Made by a program: the position numbers and the translations under genes. This document shows positions 36,268-50,070 of a stretch of DNA of 64,000 nt, piece by piece. A model generated the notes under the pieces. It ran no database searches, had not been told where the DNA came from, and worked only from the letters and a program-made list of their open reading frames with translations. Positions within the stretch are counted from its first letter, which is position 1; every line of letters starts with the position of its first letter. Origin of the DNA: Moorella sp. E308F (lineage in GTDB: Bacteria; Bacillota; DSM-521; Neomoorellales; Neomoorellaceae); the NCBI RefSeq assembly GCF_006538365.1, contig NZ_BJKN01000001.1, positions 1,226,001-1,290,000 of the forward strand. Direction: 5' to 3'.

Positions 36268-39200
36268 CTGGCACTACTTTTATGACGAGACCCTGGAGTT
36301 CGGCCGCCAGACCCTTATCGCCGGCCGCAACAGCGCCGGCAAGTCGACCATCATCGACGCCCTGCAGGTCCTCCTGGTGGCCAACCAGCGGCAGATCCGC
36401 TTCAATTCGGCGGCCCACGATGAGGCCAGGCGCTCCCTCATCAGCTACCTGCGGGGCAAAACCGGCGGGGAAGCCAAGAAGTACCTGCGGGAAGGGGATT
36501 TTACCAGCTACATCGTCGCCGAGTTTTACGACCAGCAGAAGAGGGAAAACTTTGTCGTCGGCGTGGTGATGGACGTCTACGGCGACGATACCATCGACGA
36601 CGAATACTTTATCCTCGCCGGGGTGCAGCTGGCCGACCTGGATTTCTGGAGCCCGGCGGAGCGCTGGAAAAACCGGGAGGAGTTTCACCGCTACTGTCAG
36701 AACCTGCCGGGACGCCATATCTTCGAGCGGAGCAAAACCGGCTATCAGAAGGCCCTCCTCAACCGCCTGGGCCAGGTAAGCGAGCGCTTTTTTCCGGTTT
36801 TCGTCAAGGCCCTTTCCTTTAAACCCATCCAGAACGTGCGGGATTTCGTCTACCAGTATATCCTGGATGAGAAGGAGCTGCAGCTGGACCTCCTGCGGCA
36901 GAATTTTGAAATCCACGAGCGCTACCGGGCGGAGCTAGAAGCCCTGGAAGAGCGCCGGGAGAAGCTGGAAGCCATCTGCCGCCAGTTCGAAACCTTTGCC
37001 CGGCTGCGGGATACGGTGGCCGTCCAGGAGTACGTCATCCGCGGCCTGAAGCACGCTCGGGAGGTGGAGCTGCGGGACCGCCTGGAGGAAGAGATACGCT
37101 TCCTGGCAGCCGAGGTGGAACGCCTGGGCCGGGAGCTGGATCTGGCGCGGGCCAGGCATCAGGAAGCAGGGGACAAGGCCAGGGAGGCCTATCAGAAGTG
37201 GCAGGGGCACCAGGCCAGGCAGCGGGAGCAGGAGTTAAAGGAAGGCCTGGCCCGCGTAGATAAGGATTTGCAGGAGCAGGAGCGGCTGCTGGCGATCCTG
37301 CGCCAGACCCTCGACCGGGAGAAGGCCCTGCTGGCCGGCCTGCAGGAGATGGAAGCGGATGAATACTGGCAGTGGCAGCCGGGGGAGCAGGAGCGCCTGG
37401 GACGGGCCCTGGAGCTGCTGTCCGGATTGGTTCCGGCCGGGGACGCTGATTGGTTACCGGGGGAGGATACCGTGGCCGCGGTGCGGGATACGGGTCTTTT
37501 CCTGGCCGGCCTGCACAGCCGCTGCGCCCGGGCCGCCGGCCGCCTGGAAGACCGGCTGGCCCTGCTCCAGCAACAAAAAGCGGAACTGGAGGGGCAGATC
37601 CGCGACCTGGAGAACAAGAAGCGGCCCTACCCCCCGCACGTCCTCAACTTGAAAAGGCTCCTGGAAGAGCGCTTGAACAGGCGCTCGCCGGTCTGGATCT
37701 TCTGCGAGGAAATGGACCTGAAGGATGAAACCTGGCGGGACGCCGTGGAGGGGTATTTGTACACCCAGCGCTTCGACCTGTTGGTGGAACCCCGGGTCTT
37801 TGCCGAAGCCCTGGCCATTTACGAGAGAGAGAAAGGGAAGCACCAGGTAGAAGGAGTCGGCCTGGTGGATACGGAGAAGGAGCAGAAGTACCTGGGCACG
37901 GCGCAGGAGGGTTCCCTGGCGGAGGAGATGGTAACGGCCAACCCGGTCATCCAGGCCCACATCGACCATCTCCTGGGGCGGGTCATGAAGGCCCGGGACG
38001 AGCAGGACCTGCGCCGTTACCGCACTGCCATCACCAGGACCTGCATGTCCTATCACAACCTGGTAGCCAGGCAGCTGGAAAAACACCGCTACGCCGTTCC
38101 CTATATCGGCGCCCGGGCCATAGCGCGCCAGTTAGAGATCAAGCGCCGGGAGCTGGCGGAGACGAAAGAACAGATAGAGATGCTGCAGGGCAGGAGGGAA
38201 AAGCTGGCGGCCTGGCTGGAGCGCCTGGCCGACAAGAAGTCCCTTTACACCGGCATCAGCGAACAGCTGGACCTCCCGGCCCGCATCCGGCGCTTACAGG
38301 AGGAACGGGCCGCCCTGGCTGCGGAGCTGGAACGGCTGGACCTGGGGGAAGTGGAGCGGTTAAAAGAAGAATATTACTACTGGGAGCGCCGCGAAAAAGA
38401 GCTGTTGAACGAGATTACCGAAATCAGCGGATTAAAAAAAAGCCGCGAGAACGAGTTGAACCAAAAGCAAACGGAGCTGCACCTGCAGGAGACGAGGGTG
38501 CAGGAGGCCCTGGCCTTCTGGCAGTCCTGGCGGGAGCAGTATCCGGTGGAACTCCTGCCCCGGGCCGAGGAACGCTGGCGGGAGGTGGAGGGTCAGGACC
38601 TGCCCGCGGCCGGCAAGCTTGTCAACTGGGAGAACAGCCAGAAGGGCAATATTACCAGGCGGGAGCAGGAGTTCCAGCGCCTGCGCGACTTACGCCACGA
38701 GTACAACCTGCGCTACACCTACAACGCCGATCCCGGCGCCCCGGATAATGAAGCCTACCGGCCCCTGCTGGCGGAAATCGCCACGGTGGATATCCCCCGT
38801 TACCGGGAAAAGCTGGCCGAGGCTCTGAAGCAGTCGGAAGAAGAATTTAAATCCCATTTTATCTTTAAGCTCCGCGAGGCCATTGAAGCAGCGCGGCGGG
38901 ATTTCAACGAGCTCAACTACGCCCTGAAAAACTTTCCCTTCCACGAGGACCGCTACCACTTTGAGATTAAACCCAGCGAGAGGTACAGGCGTTTTTACGA
39001 CGTGATCATGGACCCCGGGGTGATGGAGCAGGGTTCCCTTTTTGAGCTGCCCGAGGACGACCGGGCGGCCGTCCTCCACGAGCTCTTTGAGAAGCTCATC
39101 CGCGGTGAGGCCGGGGAATTGGAGGAATTCACCGACTACCGCAACTACCTGGATTTCGATATCGTGGTCACCAGCGGTGAACACCGCTATTCCTTCTCCC

Positions 39201-39739
39201 AGGTGCTGCGGGAAAAATCGGGCGGCGAAACCCAGACACCCTTTTACGTCGCCATCCTGGCGTCCTTTAACCATCTCTATGCTACGGGCAAGACCATCCG
39301 CCTGGTGGTGTTTGACGAGGCCTTCAACAAAATGGACGAGGAGCGCATCCAGACCAGCCTCCGGCTCATCAAGCGCATGAACCTGCAGCTCATTGCCGCC
39401 GTACCCGATGAAAAAATGCAGCACATGGCGCCGGAAGTCGATACCACCCTGCTGGTGCACCGCAACGGCTTCCACTGTTTTGTGGATATGATCAGCCGCC
39501 AGGAAGTGCTGGCCGGAGATGAGGTGCCAACCGGTGACGGGCAGCCGGATGGCCACAGCGATACGGCCGGGGGGCGGGCAGAAGGGCCCGGGGGAGATGA
39601 CGGTCAGTGGCGCCGTGCCGGCGGCACCGACGGTGAAGAAAGCGGCCTGCCGCGGCAAGGGGGTGTAAGGATTGGCCGGGACGGGCAGAGACCTGCAAGC
39701 GCAGTACCGGTACAAGATTCTCTCTTTGCTGATCAGTAA
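36236..39739 (+). CDS. jetC: Wadjet SMC-like ATPase JetC
   Basis: MukB/SMC-like ATPase of 1167 residues that extrudes DNA loops in the Wadjet complex. Walker A is IAGRNSAGKSTIIDALQVLL near residue 35. Two long coiled-coil arms flank a hinge-like middle (about residues 470-640). The signature EKSGGETQTPFYVAIL and Walker B RLVVFDEAFNKMDEERI lie near residues 990-1045. ATG 36236 replaces the longer frame that shadows jetB. After DMISRQE the last 75 or so residues are Gly/Asp-rich low-complexity sequence, part of which overlaps jetD by 68 bases. Confidence 0.9.
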   Translation: MKWLRRLRLINWHYFYDETLEFGRQTLIAGRNSAGKSTIIDALQVLLVANQRQIRFNSAAHDEARRSLISYLRGKTGGEAKKYLREGDFTSYIVAEFYDQQKRENFVVGVVMDVYGDDTIDDEYFILAGVQLADLDFWSPAERWKNREEFHRYCQNLPGRHIFERSKTGYQKALLNRLGQVSERFFPVFVKALSFKPIQNVRDFVYQYILDEKELQLDLLRQNFEIHERYRAELEALEERREKLEAICRQFETFARLRDTVAVQEYVIRGLKHAREVELRDRLEEEIRFLAAEVERLGRELDLARARHQEAGDKAREAYQKWQGHQARQREQELKEGLARVDKDLQEQERLLAILRQTLDREKALLAGLQEMEADEYWQWQPGEQERLGRALELLSGLVPAGDADWLPGEDTVAAVRDTGLFLAGLHSRCARAAGRLEDRLALLQQQKAELEGQIRDLENKKRPYPPHVLNLKRLLEERLNRRSPVWIFCEEMDLKDETWRDAVEGYLYTQRFDLLVEPRVFAEALAIYEREKGKHQVEGVGLVDTEKEQKYLGTAQEGSLAEEMVTANPVIQAHIDHLLGRVMKARDEQDLRRYRTAITRTCMSYHNLVARQLEKHRYAVPYIGARAIARQLEIKRRELAETKEQIEMLQGRREKLAAWLERLADKKSLYTGISEQLDLPARIRRLQEERAALAAELERLDLGEVERLKEEYYYWERREKELLNEITEISGLKKSRENELNQKQTELHLQETRVQEALAFWQSWREQYPVELLPRAEERWREVEGQDLPAAGKLVNWENSQKGNITRREQEFQRLRDLRHEYNLRYTYNADPGAPDNEAYRPLLAEIATVDIPRYREKLAEALKQSEEEFKSHFIFKLREAIEAARRDFNELNYALKNFPFHEDRYHFEIKPSERYRRFYDVIMDPGVMEQGSLFELPEDDRAAVLHELFEKLIRGEAGELEEFTDYRNYLDFDIVVTSGEHRYSFSQVLREKSGGETQTPFYVAILASFNHLYATGKTIRLVVFDEAFNKMDEERIQTSLRLIKRMNLQLIAAVPDEKMQHMAPEVDTTLLVHRNGFHCFVDMISRQEVLAGDEVPTGDGQPDGHSDTAGGRAEGPGGDDGQWRRAGGTDGEESGLPRQGGVRIGRDGQRPASAVPVQDSLFADQ

Positions 39740-40967
39740 ATACGAAGGGAGCCGCTCCTTTCAAACCGGCACTCCGGGCAAGCAGCGACCCCAGTTCGCC
39801 ATGAAGAAGAGCCCCCTGGCCGGCGATTATTTTGATGAGATGGACCACCGCAAAAGGGAGGCCATCCACGCCGCCCTGGCCGAACTGGCAGCTGCCGGGG
39901 TGGTGGAGGTCACCTGGCCCCGCTTCCAGGAAGGCCGGCAGGTAGAAAAAGTATATTTAAACTTTGACGCCATCCCCCGGGCCTATGAGCTGGCGGGCCT
40001 GGTGCCCAGGGCGGAGCGGATCAGCAGGCTGCGCCAGATCCTGGCACCCCTGGCTACCCACCCCTGGGAGTGGGTGCGGCGATGGTGGGCGGAAGTGGAC
40101 GCGGCCCTGGCCCGGCGCCGGGCGGCCGGCCTGGACCTGGAGGACCCGGAAGGTTATGGGGAACTGGTAAAGGTGCTCCTGGCCCTGCCGGGATTGGAGG
40201 ACAGTATACCTGAGCGCATCTTCAGCCAGCGGGTTCTGGGGGATTCCAAGGCCTTCGAGCAGAGGGTGAAAAAGCGGCTGCTGGCCCTGCTCAAGTCCCA
40301 CGGCCCAGAGGAATATGAAACCGACGCCGAATACCTGGACAGCGTCGGCTTGACCGATAATCCCAAAATGGTGCTGGTGGCAGGGGCCTTTACTTTCCGG
40401 GCGGGAGAAACGCACTTCCGGATGGACGAGCTGCCCGGAGGGTTGGGATTATCGCCTCAAACTGTACGGTCAATGAAAATCACGGGCGTTCCGGCGCGGT
40501 GGATTTTAATAGTAGAGAATCTGACCACCTACTACCAGGTGGTTCAGGAAGTTTATAATTTTACGCCGGCCGGCCTGGTTATCTATAGCGGCGGTTTTCC
40601 CTGCCGCGGGGTGCAGCGATTTTTAAATAGGCTTAAGGAATACCTTGATACTATTGACTCCACCAAGCCACCGATCTACCACTGGGGCGATATGGACTAC
40701 GGCGGCATCCGTATCTTTGAATATATAAAGCGCAAATTTTTTCCCTCTTTACAACCCTACCTTATGGATGTCATCACTTATGAGAGGAGCCTGGAGGCGG
40801 GCATATCTTTTGGCGACGAATATGCAGCCAAACTTTCCAGGCTGGCTGCAGATCCCGCCTATGCTTCCTGGCGTCCTTTGCTTGAAGCCATGTTAAGGCA
40901 CCGCAAGTGGATAGAACAGGAGTCCCTGCATTTCTTTCTACCTGACCTAAGCAACGAAGCAGGCTAG
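39672..40967 (+). CDS. jetD: Wadjet nuclease subunit JetD (Toprim-type)
   Basis: Topoisomerase VI A-like nuclease subunit of 431 residues (DUF3322/DUF2220 type) that cuts the DNA brought in by JetABC. The N-terminal half is a winged-helix region (YRYKILSLLISKYEGS, then MDHRKREAIHAAL). The C-terminal Toprim domain has ILIVENLTTYY with the metal-binding Glu, then GLVIYSGGF and the HWGDMDYGGIRIFEYI acidic motif. Start is TTG 39672 after GTAAGGA, inside the jetC tail. The last 100 bases recur in broken copies at 41.03 kb and 56.09 kb. Confidence 0.88.
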   Translation: MAGTGRDLQAQYRYKILSLLISKYEGSRSFQTGTPGKQRPQFAMKKSPLAGDYFDEMDHRKREAIHAALAELAAAGVVEVTWPRFQEGRQVEKVYLNFDAIPRAYELAGLVPRAERISRLRQILAPLATHPWEWVRRWWAEVDAALARRRAAGLDLEDPEGYGELVKVLLALPGLEDSIPERIFSQRVLGDSKAFEQRVKKRLLALLKSHGPEEYETDAEYLDSVGLTDNPKMVLVAGAFTFRAGETHFRMDELPGGLGLSPQTVRSMKITGVPARWILIVENLTTYYQVVQEVYNFTPAGLVIYSGGFPCRGVQRFLNRLKEYLDTIDSTKPPIYHWGDMDYGGIRIFEYIKRKFFPSLQPYLMDVITYERSLEAGISFGDEYAAKLSRLAADPAYASWRPLLEAMLRHRKWIEQESLHFFLPDLSNEAG

Positions 40968-40996
40968 TCACTTTAGAGCAAATGGATTACTGAAGG
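40868..40996 (+). repeat. jetD 3'-end repeat, master copy
   Basis: The 3' end of jetD and the bases just after it. It is repeated with a 26-30 base deletion at 56086-56190, including the noncoding CACTTT.GAGCAAATGG stretch after the stop. Both the coding and noncoding parts match, so it is a DNA duplication rather than a protein-family resemblance. Confidence 0.85.
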
Positions 40997-40999
40997 CTT

Positions 41000-41100
41000 T
41001 ACATCGCACCGCGCGCAAACACGCGCTTACGCCCCCTGGCACCCCCTCCTGCAAGCCATGCTGGAGCACCGCAAATGGGTGGAGCAGGAGAGCATTGGGC
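41000..41100 (+). pseudogene. Scrap of Uma2-gene DNA plus second jetD C-terminal fragment
   Basis: Bases 41000-41030 (CGCACCGCGCG, then AAACACG and GCTT) match part of the Uma2-family gene at 56346-56379 with three differences. Bases 41033-41100 translate as WHPLLQAMLEHRKWVEQES, a diverged copy of the jetD C terminus RPLLEAMLRHRKWIEQES. Neither is a complete gene. The rest of 41101-41225 shows nothing recognisable. Confidence 0.7.
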
Positions 41101-41225
41101 CTGGCGCAGCCCTACCTGTTCTGCCGCCTTAAGCAGCGGGACCGTGTATCCTAGCAGTTGTTGGCCATGTTAGCACCGCCATAACTAAGTATTTCTCCCC
41201 CATATATGATTACCACGGCTTGCTC

Positions 41226-42245
41226 CTAAATATGGTCGTACAGTCCGGCCAGTTCTTTTGCTTCCCGGCCCACTTCCCGGCGTAGCTCCGGGGGGGCCAG
41301 GACTTCCGCCTGGCTACCGAAGCCCAGCACCCAGCGTTTTACCTCCTGGAGACCGCTGAGGTGCATTTTTAATAGCAGGCTCCCGTCGGTCAGCTCTTCC
41401 ATTACCTGGCTTGGATGCCACTGGCGCTCCTTGATCCAGCGTGCCTGGTCACGGTGGAAGCGAATGATGACCTCGTGTACCTGCGGTCCCCTTTCGATGC
41501 CGAGGGAGCTCTGCAGGTAGTCTTCCAGGGAAAAATCAGCCGCCACTTCGAATTTGCGCCCTGTCACCTGCCACTGCCGGATGCGGTCCAGGGCAAAGAG
41601 ACGTACTTCTCGGCGGTAATGGCAGTAAGCGATGACGTACCAGGCGCCCTGATAAAAGCGCAGGTGGTAGGGGTCGATCAAGCGCTCGGTGACGGCGTCC
41701 CGGCTGGCCGTATAGTATGTTATTTGTACCGAGCAGTTATCCTGGATGGCCCGGCAGAGATCAGCGTAGAGGACGGCCAGTTTCTCGGCGTCACCGCGTA
41801 AAGGCGCGACGGCAAAGGAAATATCTTTATCCAGCAGGTCCAGGTCCACCATTAATTTCTCCGGCAGCATTGTCCTCAGTTTGGCCAGGGCACCCTGGAT
41901 TATCCGGCTAAAAGGGGTGCCGCCGAACTGGCTTAACAGCCGCTGGCCCAGGTACAGGGTCAGGAGTTCCCCTTCAGTCAAGTGGATGGGGGGCAGGCTG
42001 AAGGTTTTATCGTAACGATAACCCCTGTGCCAGCTGTCATAGACGATAGGAGCTCCGAAAAAATCCCTGAGAATCTGGATATCCCTTTCTACCGTCCGCG
42101 CGGAAACCTCCAGACGTTCTGCAATAAAGGCCACGTTAGGGTAGCGGCCGGCGGCGATCCAGCGGTGGATGGCGTAGATGCGCGCCAGGGACTGGCGGCC
42201 GACGTTACTGATGGCTTTTTTATTTTTCTTGAGGACCAGGCTCAA
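41226..42245 (-). CDS. WYL-domain transcriptional regulator
   Basis: Regulator of 339 residues. The N-terminal helix-turn-helix (LARIYAIHRWIAAGRYPN, then RLEVSARTVERDIQILRDF) is the HTH_11/DeoR-like type. The central WYL domain has VTERLIDPYHLRFYQGAWYVIAYCHYRREVRLFALDRI, where the WYV replaces WYL, and a C-terminal extension follows. Such proteins often sense nucleotides or nucleic acid and control CRISPR or defence genes. It is divergent from cas6 and convergent with jetD. Its TTG start at 42245 follows a GGGGGC ribosome site. It is a good candidate regulator of the neighbouring cas operon. Confidence 0.9.
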   Translation of the reverse strand: MSLVLKKNKKAISNVGRQSLARIYAIHRWIAAGRYPNVAFIAERLEVSARTVERDIQILRDFFGAPIVYDSWHRGYRYDKTFSLPPIHLTEGELLTLYLGQRLLSQFGGTPFSRIIQGALAKLRTMLPEKLMVDLDLLDKDISFAVAPLRGDAEKLAVLYADLCRAIQDNCSVQITYYTASRDAVTERLIDPYHLRFYQGAWYVIAYCHYRREVRLFALDRIRQWQVTGRKFEVAADFSLEDYLQSSLGIERGPQVHEVIIRFHRDQARWIKERQWHPSQVMEELTDGSLLLKMHLSGLQEVKRWVLGFGSQAEVLAPPELRREVGREAKELAGLYDHI

Positions 42246-42285
42246 AACTATTTGCCCCCTACAAAATTTCCTTTATGATCCATTA

Positions 42286-42331
42286 TTCGCCATATACCAG
42301 GTGATTCCTTCATCGAAAAAATAGTGGCGAA
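42286..42331. promoter_or_regulatory. Inverted repeat in the WYL regulator-cas6 intergenic region, candidate operator
   Basis: TTCGCCA (42286-42292) and TGGCGAA (42325-42331) are perfect 7-bp inverted repeats 32 bases apart, in similar ATT/ATA contexts. They sit about 40-85 bases upstream of the WYL gene and about 240 bases upstream of cas6. A half-like TTGGCGG occurs at about 42351. Operator function is inferred from position only. Confidence 0.4.
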
Positions 42332-42526
42332 CATATGTATCCGACATTATTTGGCGGTAAGAAGGTTTAAACATATAGATGTATGGCGGGAGGAGCGGGT
42401 GAAAGCAATATTTGTCATTGCGCTGGTTTAGGATTTTTGGTCTGCCACAGCAATAGTCGAACTGAAGCTGTTGTAGTTAAAGTATTTACACCTGTTTCCA
42501 AATCAAGATTGAATCTGGCGTTAATA

Positions 42527-42555
42527 GCAGGATATTCCAGAACGATGTCGAATTG
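42527..42555 (+). promoter_or_regulatory. Sigma-H-like promoter before cas6 of the first CRISPR locus
   Basis: GCAGGATAT (42527-42535) fully fits -35 RNAGGAWWW. After 11 bases GTCGAATTG (42547-42555) fits -10 RNNGAATWW except the last base. Its position makes TTG 42553 an unlikely start and favours GTG 42574 for cas6. Confidence 0.5.
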
Positions 42556-42573
42556 TTCCCAATAAGTTGGGGG

Positions 42574-43314
42574 GTGATTAACCTGCGTTTACGTATCGTC
42601 CTTGAACCAGCAGGCAGTGTGCGGGAGGGACCAATAACCATACCCTTGGACTTTCGCCGCCATTTTATTTCCCTAATCAAAGCCCTTGCGGGCACCTCGT
42701 CCCTTGCCAATCGCTTTACCATCGAGAAACCTGGTTACAGCCCATATGTGTTTTCAGTGGATTTTAATGGTATTATCGCTATGAATACCAGCAAAGGAGA
42801 GATAACCTGCCGGCCGCCGGTTTTTATGACTATTTCCACCGGAATTTTTGAAGTAATGACCGCTCTTAGTAACGGTGCGATTGCAATGAAGGGTAGAAAA
42901 GCTGTCCTCGGTTTATCTTTGAAGGACATCTATCTTTTACCTTTAAAGAAGATTAGAAGTACCTCTAAAAAGTTCCGCATTCTCGGCCACGCCGTTCTGC
43001 GAGGTATTTGTGATTACGTCGACGGCTCTGATGTAGAACAACTGGAAGAAGCCATCAATACCCATCTCTTTAACCGGTATAATTTTTTAGTTAAGGAATA
43101 CTGTCTGGAAGACGGTCTGCGGATTAATCCCGTTAAAGTCTTAACCCCTTCAGGCTACTATAAAGGGGTTTGCTACCATTACGGTGGGCAACTGACAACT
43201 ATCCAGGGTCACATCCATTTGCAGAGTACTCCGGAGACTTTGCAGTTTCTATACGATTACGGCCTGGGAGTTAGGACAGGACAGGGTTTTGGCCTGCTGG
43301 AGGTGGATGGTTAA
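42574..43314 (+). CDS. cas6: CRISPR pre-crRNA endoribonuclease Cas6 (first locus)
   Basis: RAMP-fold ribonuclease of about 246 residues that cuts the repeat RNA. The N terminus is LRLRIVLEPAGS and the C-terminal glycine-rich loop is GLGVRTGQGFGLLEV, the family signature. PPVFMTISTGIFEVM and KVLTPSGYYKG fill the middle. The start is uncertain: TTG 42553 lies within the putative promoter, so GTG 42574 is preferred though its G-run is too close for a normal ribosome site. First gene of an eight-gene cas operon; cas8 starts 3 bases after its stop. Confidence 0.88.
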   Translation: MINLRLRIVLEPAGSVREGPITIPLDFRRHFISLIKALAGTSSLANRFTIEKPGYSPYVFSVDFNGIIAMNTSKGEITCRPPVFMTISTGIFEVMTALSNGAIAMKGRKAVLGLSLKDIYLLPLKKIRSTSKKFRILGHAVLRGICDYVDGSDVEQLEEAINTHLFNRYNFLVKEYCLEDGLRINPVKVLTPSGYYKGVCYHYGGQLTTIQGHIHLQSTPETLQFLYDYGLGVRTGQGFGLLEVDG

Positions 43315-43316
43315 CC

Positions 43317-44792
43317 ATGCAGGACGTGGAAATTTATCCGACATCCTGGTATTACAACGCCTGTGTTCAGGGTTTCCTGGAAGTGCTGGCCTGGGGCCTG
43401 GACGTGGACGAAAAAAAGGGGGAGGAAATTGTCGTTAATGAAATCCTCAAGAAGGACGGCCGGGCTGTCATCCCCGGCGACATCATGACCTTAGCCTTTA
43501 GCCCCCGGGGCAACCCGCATAAAGATTATAGACTTAAGGAGGTTCCAGAGGAATTACCCTATTTAAAAAGAATCGGCTGGTGGTGGGTGGAAAAGAGCTA
43601 TAAAGACGGTTTTATTCCCAGTAAAGAAAAAAAGGCTGAAAGAAATAAATTGAGTGAAGCCGAGAAAATAGATATGGTTTTCAGGAGACTTTTCCATTTT
43701 AAAGGGGGATATTACCCTAATTTAGCCAATCTGGCTTATCTCAAAAGTACTACTAGTAAAGCTGATTTCTTAAATGGTTGGTTTGAGAGAGATAATGCCG
43801 CTACCGTGAGCACTTTAATCTGCAGCTTTTGTGGTGAAGAAACTAAATTGGATATAAACAGTTCCATATATAATACCTTTTTTACCCGACCCGTGTCAAT
43901 TTATCTTGGCAATAGCTATGAAGAATTTCCTAACCTTTTTTGGGATGGAAACCCTAATCTAATTATGTGTAAGCGATGCCGCTCCTATTTCTTATGTTTT
44001 CACTTGGTAAGCAAGAACAGATTCTTCATTAATTCCGATTCCTTTTTTGTAAACTGGTATTTAAACCGCCTTCTTGCAGGGAAAGTAGATAACATTCGCC
44101 ATCAATCTCTTCTTGATGCCATGCAATACGACCAGCAACTGAGAAAAGCCGTGGGCAGCTGGGGACTGCAAAATATGGAACTATTGATTTTTGAACGGAA
44201 CGGAGTAGAGTATTACCCGATATCGGCTAACTTAGCTCGGCTGTTACTTATACCCGAAATAACTTTACTTATAGGTCAGATCGCCAATAACAGGGTATGG
44301 GAATTCATCCTCCAAGAACGATTTGACTACCTGCCGACGATGGTTTACAAATCTCTAAGGGCTTTAATTAACATGAAGAATGATGGAAAAGATCCAGAAG
44401 TTGTTTTTGAAGGCCCTGGAAACACCCTACCGGTAAATAACCTTATTCAACTCTATTATGCCATAAAGCAGCAAATAGCCAGCAATAATGGGGGTGGAAA
44501 AATGAGTCATATAAACTTAAAAGAAATCCGGGAAGCGGCGGCAGAGGCGCCAATAAACCCTGCAAGAAATGCAGATAAGAATTTTGTTTATCGCTTGCTG
44601 GAACTTACGAGGTTAAACAAAAAGACAGAAGTTTATCATTTACTTTTAAGGATTTATTTAACCAGTGAAGAGAAAAAAGAGTTCCCTCCACCTCTTGCGC
44701 GGCTTTTTGAAACTAATGACTGTGAATTATTCAAAACAGGTATTTATGCTTTTATTGCTGGATTAATCCGCTCGGAGAAGATTACAAATTAA
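43317..44792 (+). CDS. cas8b: Type I-B Cascade large subunit Cas8b1 (Cst1-like)
   Basis: Large subunit of the crRNA effector, 491 residues, judged Cst1-like from position and features. The N-terminal [19 protein letters not shown] is characteristic. Two CxxC pairs, ICSFCGEE (near 168) and [11 protein letters not shown] (near 218), form the zinc-binding site of this family. Large subunits read the PAM and recruit Cas3. It is preceded by cas6 and followed by a Cst2-type cas7, which supports the Tneap/Cst subtype. Sequence is AT-richer than its flanks. Confidence 0.82.
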   Translation: MQDVEIYPTSWYYNACVQGFLEVLAWGLDVDEKKGEEIVVNEILKKDGRAVIPGDIMTLAFSPRGNPHKDYRLKEVPEELPYLKRIGWWWVEKSYKDGFIPSKEKKAERNKLSEAEKIDMVFRRLFHFKGGYYPNLANLAYLKSTTSKADFLNGWFERDNAATVSTLICSFCGEETKLDINSSIYNTFFTRPVSIYLGNSYEEFPNLFWDGNPNLIMCKRCRSYFLCFHLVSKNRFFINSDSFFVNWYLNRLLAGKVDNIRHQSLLDAMQYDQQLRKAVGSWGLQNMELLIFERNGVEYYPISANLARLLLIPEITLLIGQIANNRVWEFILQERFDYLPTMVYKSLRALINMKNDGKDPEVVFEGPGNTLPVNNLIQLYYAIKQQIASNNGGGKMSHINLKEIREAAAEAPINPARNADKNFVYRLLELTRLNKKTEVYHLLLRIYLTSEEKKEFPPPLARLFETNDCELFKTGIYAFIAGLIRSEKITN

Positions 44793-44820
44793 ATATAAAT
44801 CGAAAGGAGATGTTTTAATC

Positions 44821-49521
<4,701 letters not shown>

Positions 49522-49532
<11 letters not shown>

Positions 49533-50055
49533 GCTGGTTGAGGAAGTAAAAACGGCCAATATTACGGGTACCATGGTGGCTTATTATTTTATTTGCCACC
49601 GGAAGTTGTGGCTGTTTGCTAAAGGCCTCAACTTAGAAAATATTTCAGGTAATCCCGATGTGATCAAAGGCAGGGTGTTGCATGAGAGCAGGTTCAAACG
49701 TGAAAACCATAAAGAAATCACCTTTGATACCGTTAAAATTGACTTTTTACACTACGACGGCCAGGTTTACGTCCATGAAGTCAAAAAAAGCAAGAAATTC
49801 GAAGAAGCCCATACCTGGCAATTGAAATATTATATTTACCTGTTACAAAACAAAGGTGTAAACTGCTCTTCGGGGGTAATCCACTACCCTGCAAGTATGC
49901 GCAAAGAAGAGGTACATTTTTCCACCCAAGATCGGGAACTCCTCTTGCAGGCTATGGCCGGGATAAAGGGCATCCTCAACAGCCCATTGCCTAAGAGGAA
50001 AACCGGCCGAAAAATGTGTTCCCGCTGTGCTTATTTTGATTTTTGCTACGTATGA
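49522..50055 (+). CDS. cas4: CRISPR adaptation nuclease Cas4
   Basis: RecB-like nuclease of 177 residues that trims prespacers and sets PAM orientation. One N-terminal Cys (FICHRKLWLF) and three C-terminal ones (MCSRCAYFDFC) hold the iron-sulfur cluster. The nuclease core shows GRVLHE, IDFLHYDGQVYVHEVKKSKK and WQLKYYIYLL. It sits between cas3 and cas1, the usual adaptation order of type I-B. Confidence 0.93.
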
Positions 50056-50070
50056 GGCGAGGGAACCTTA

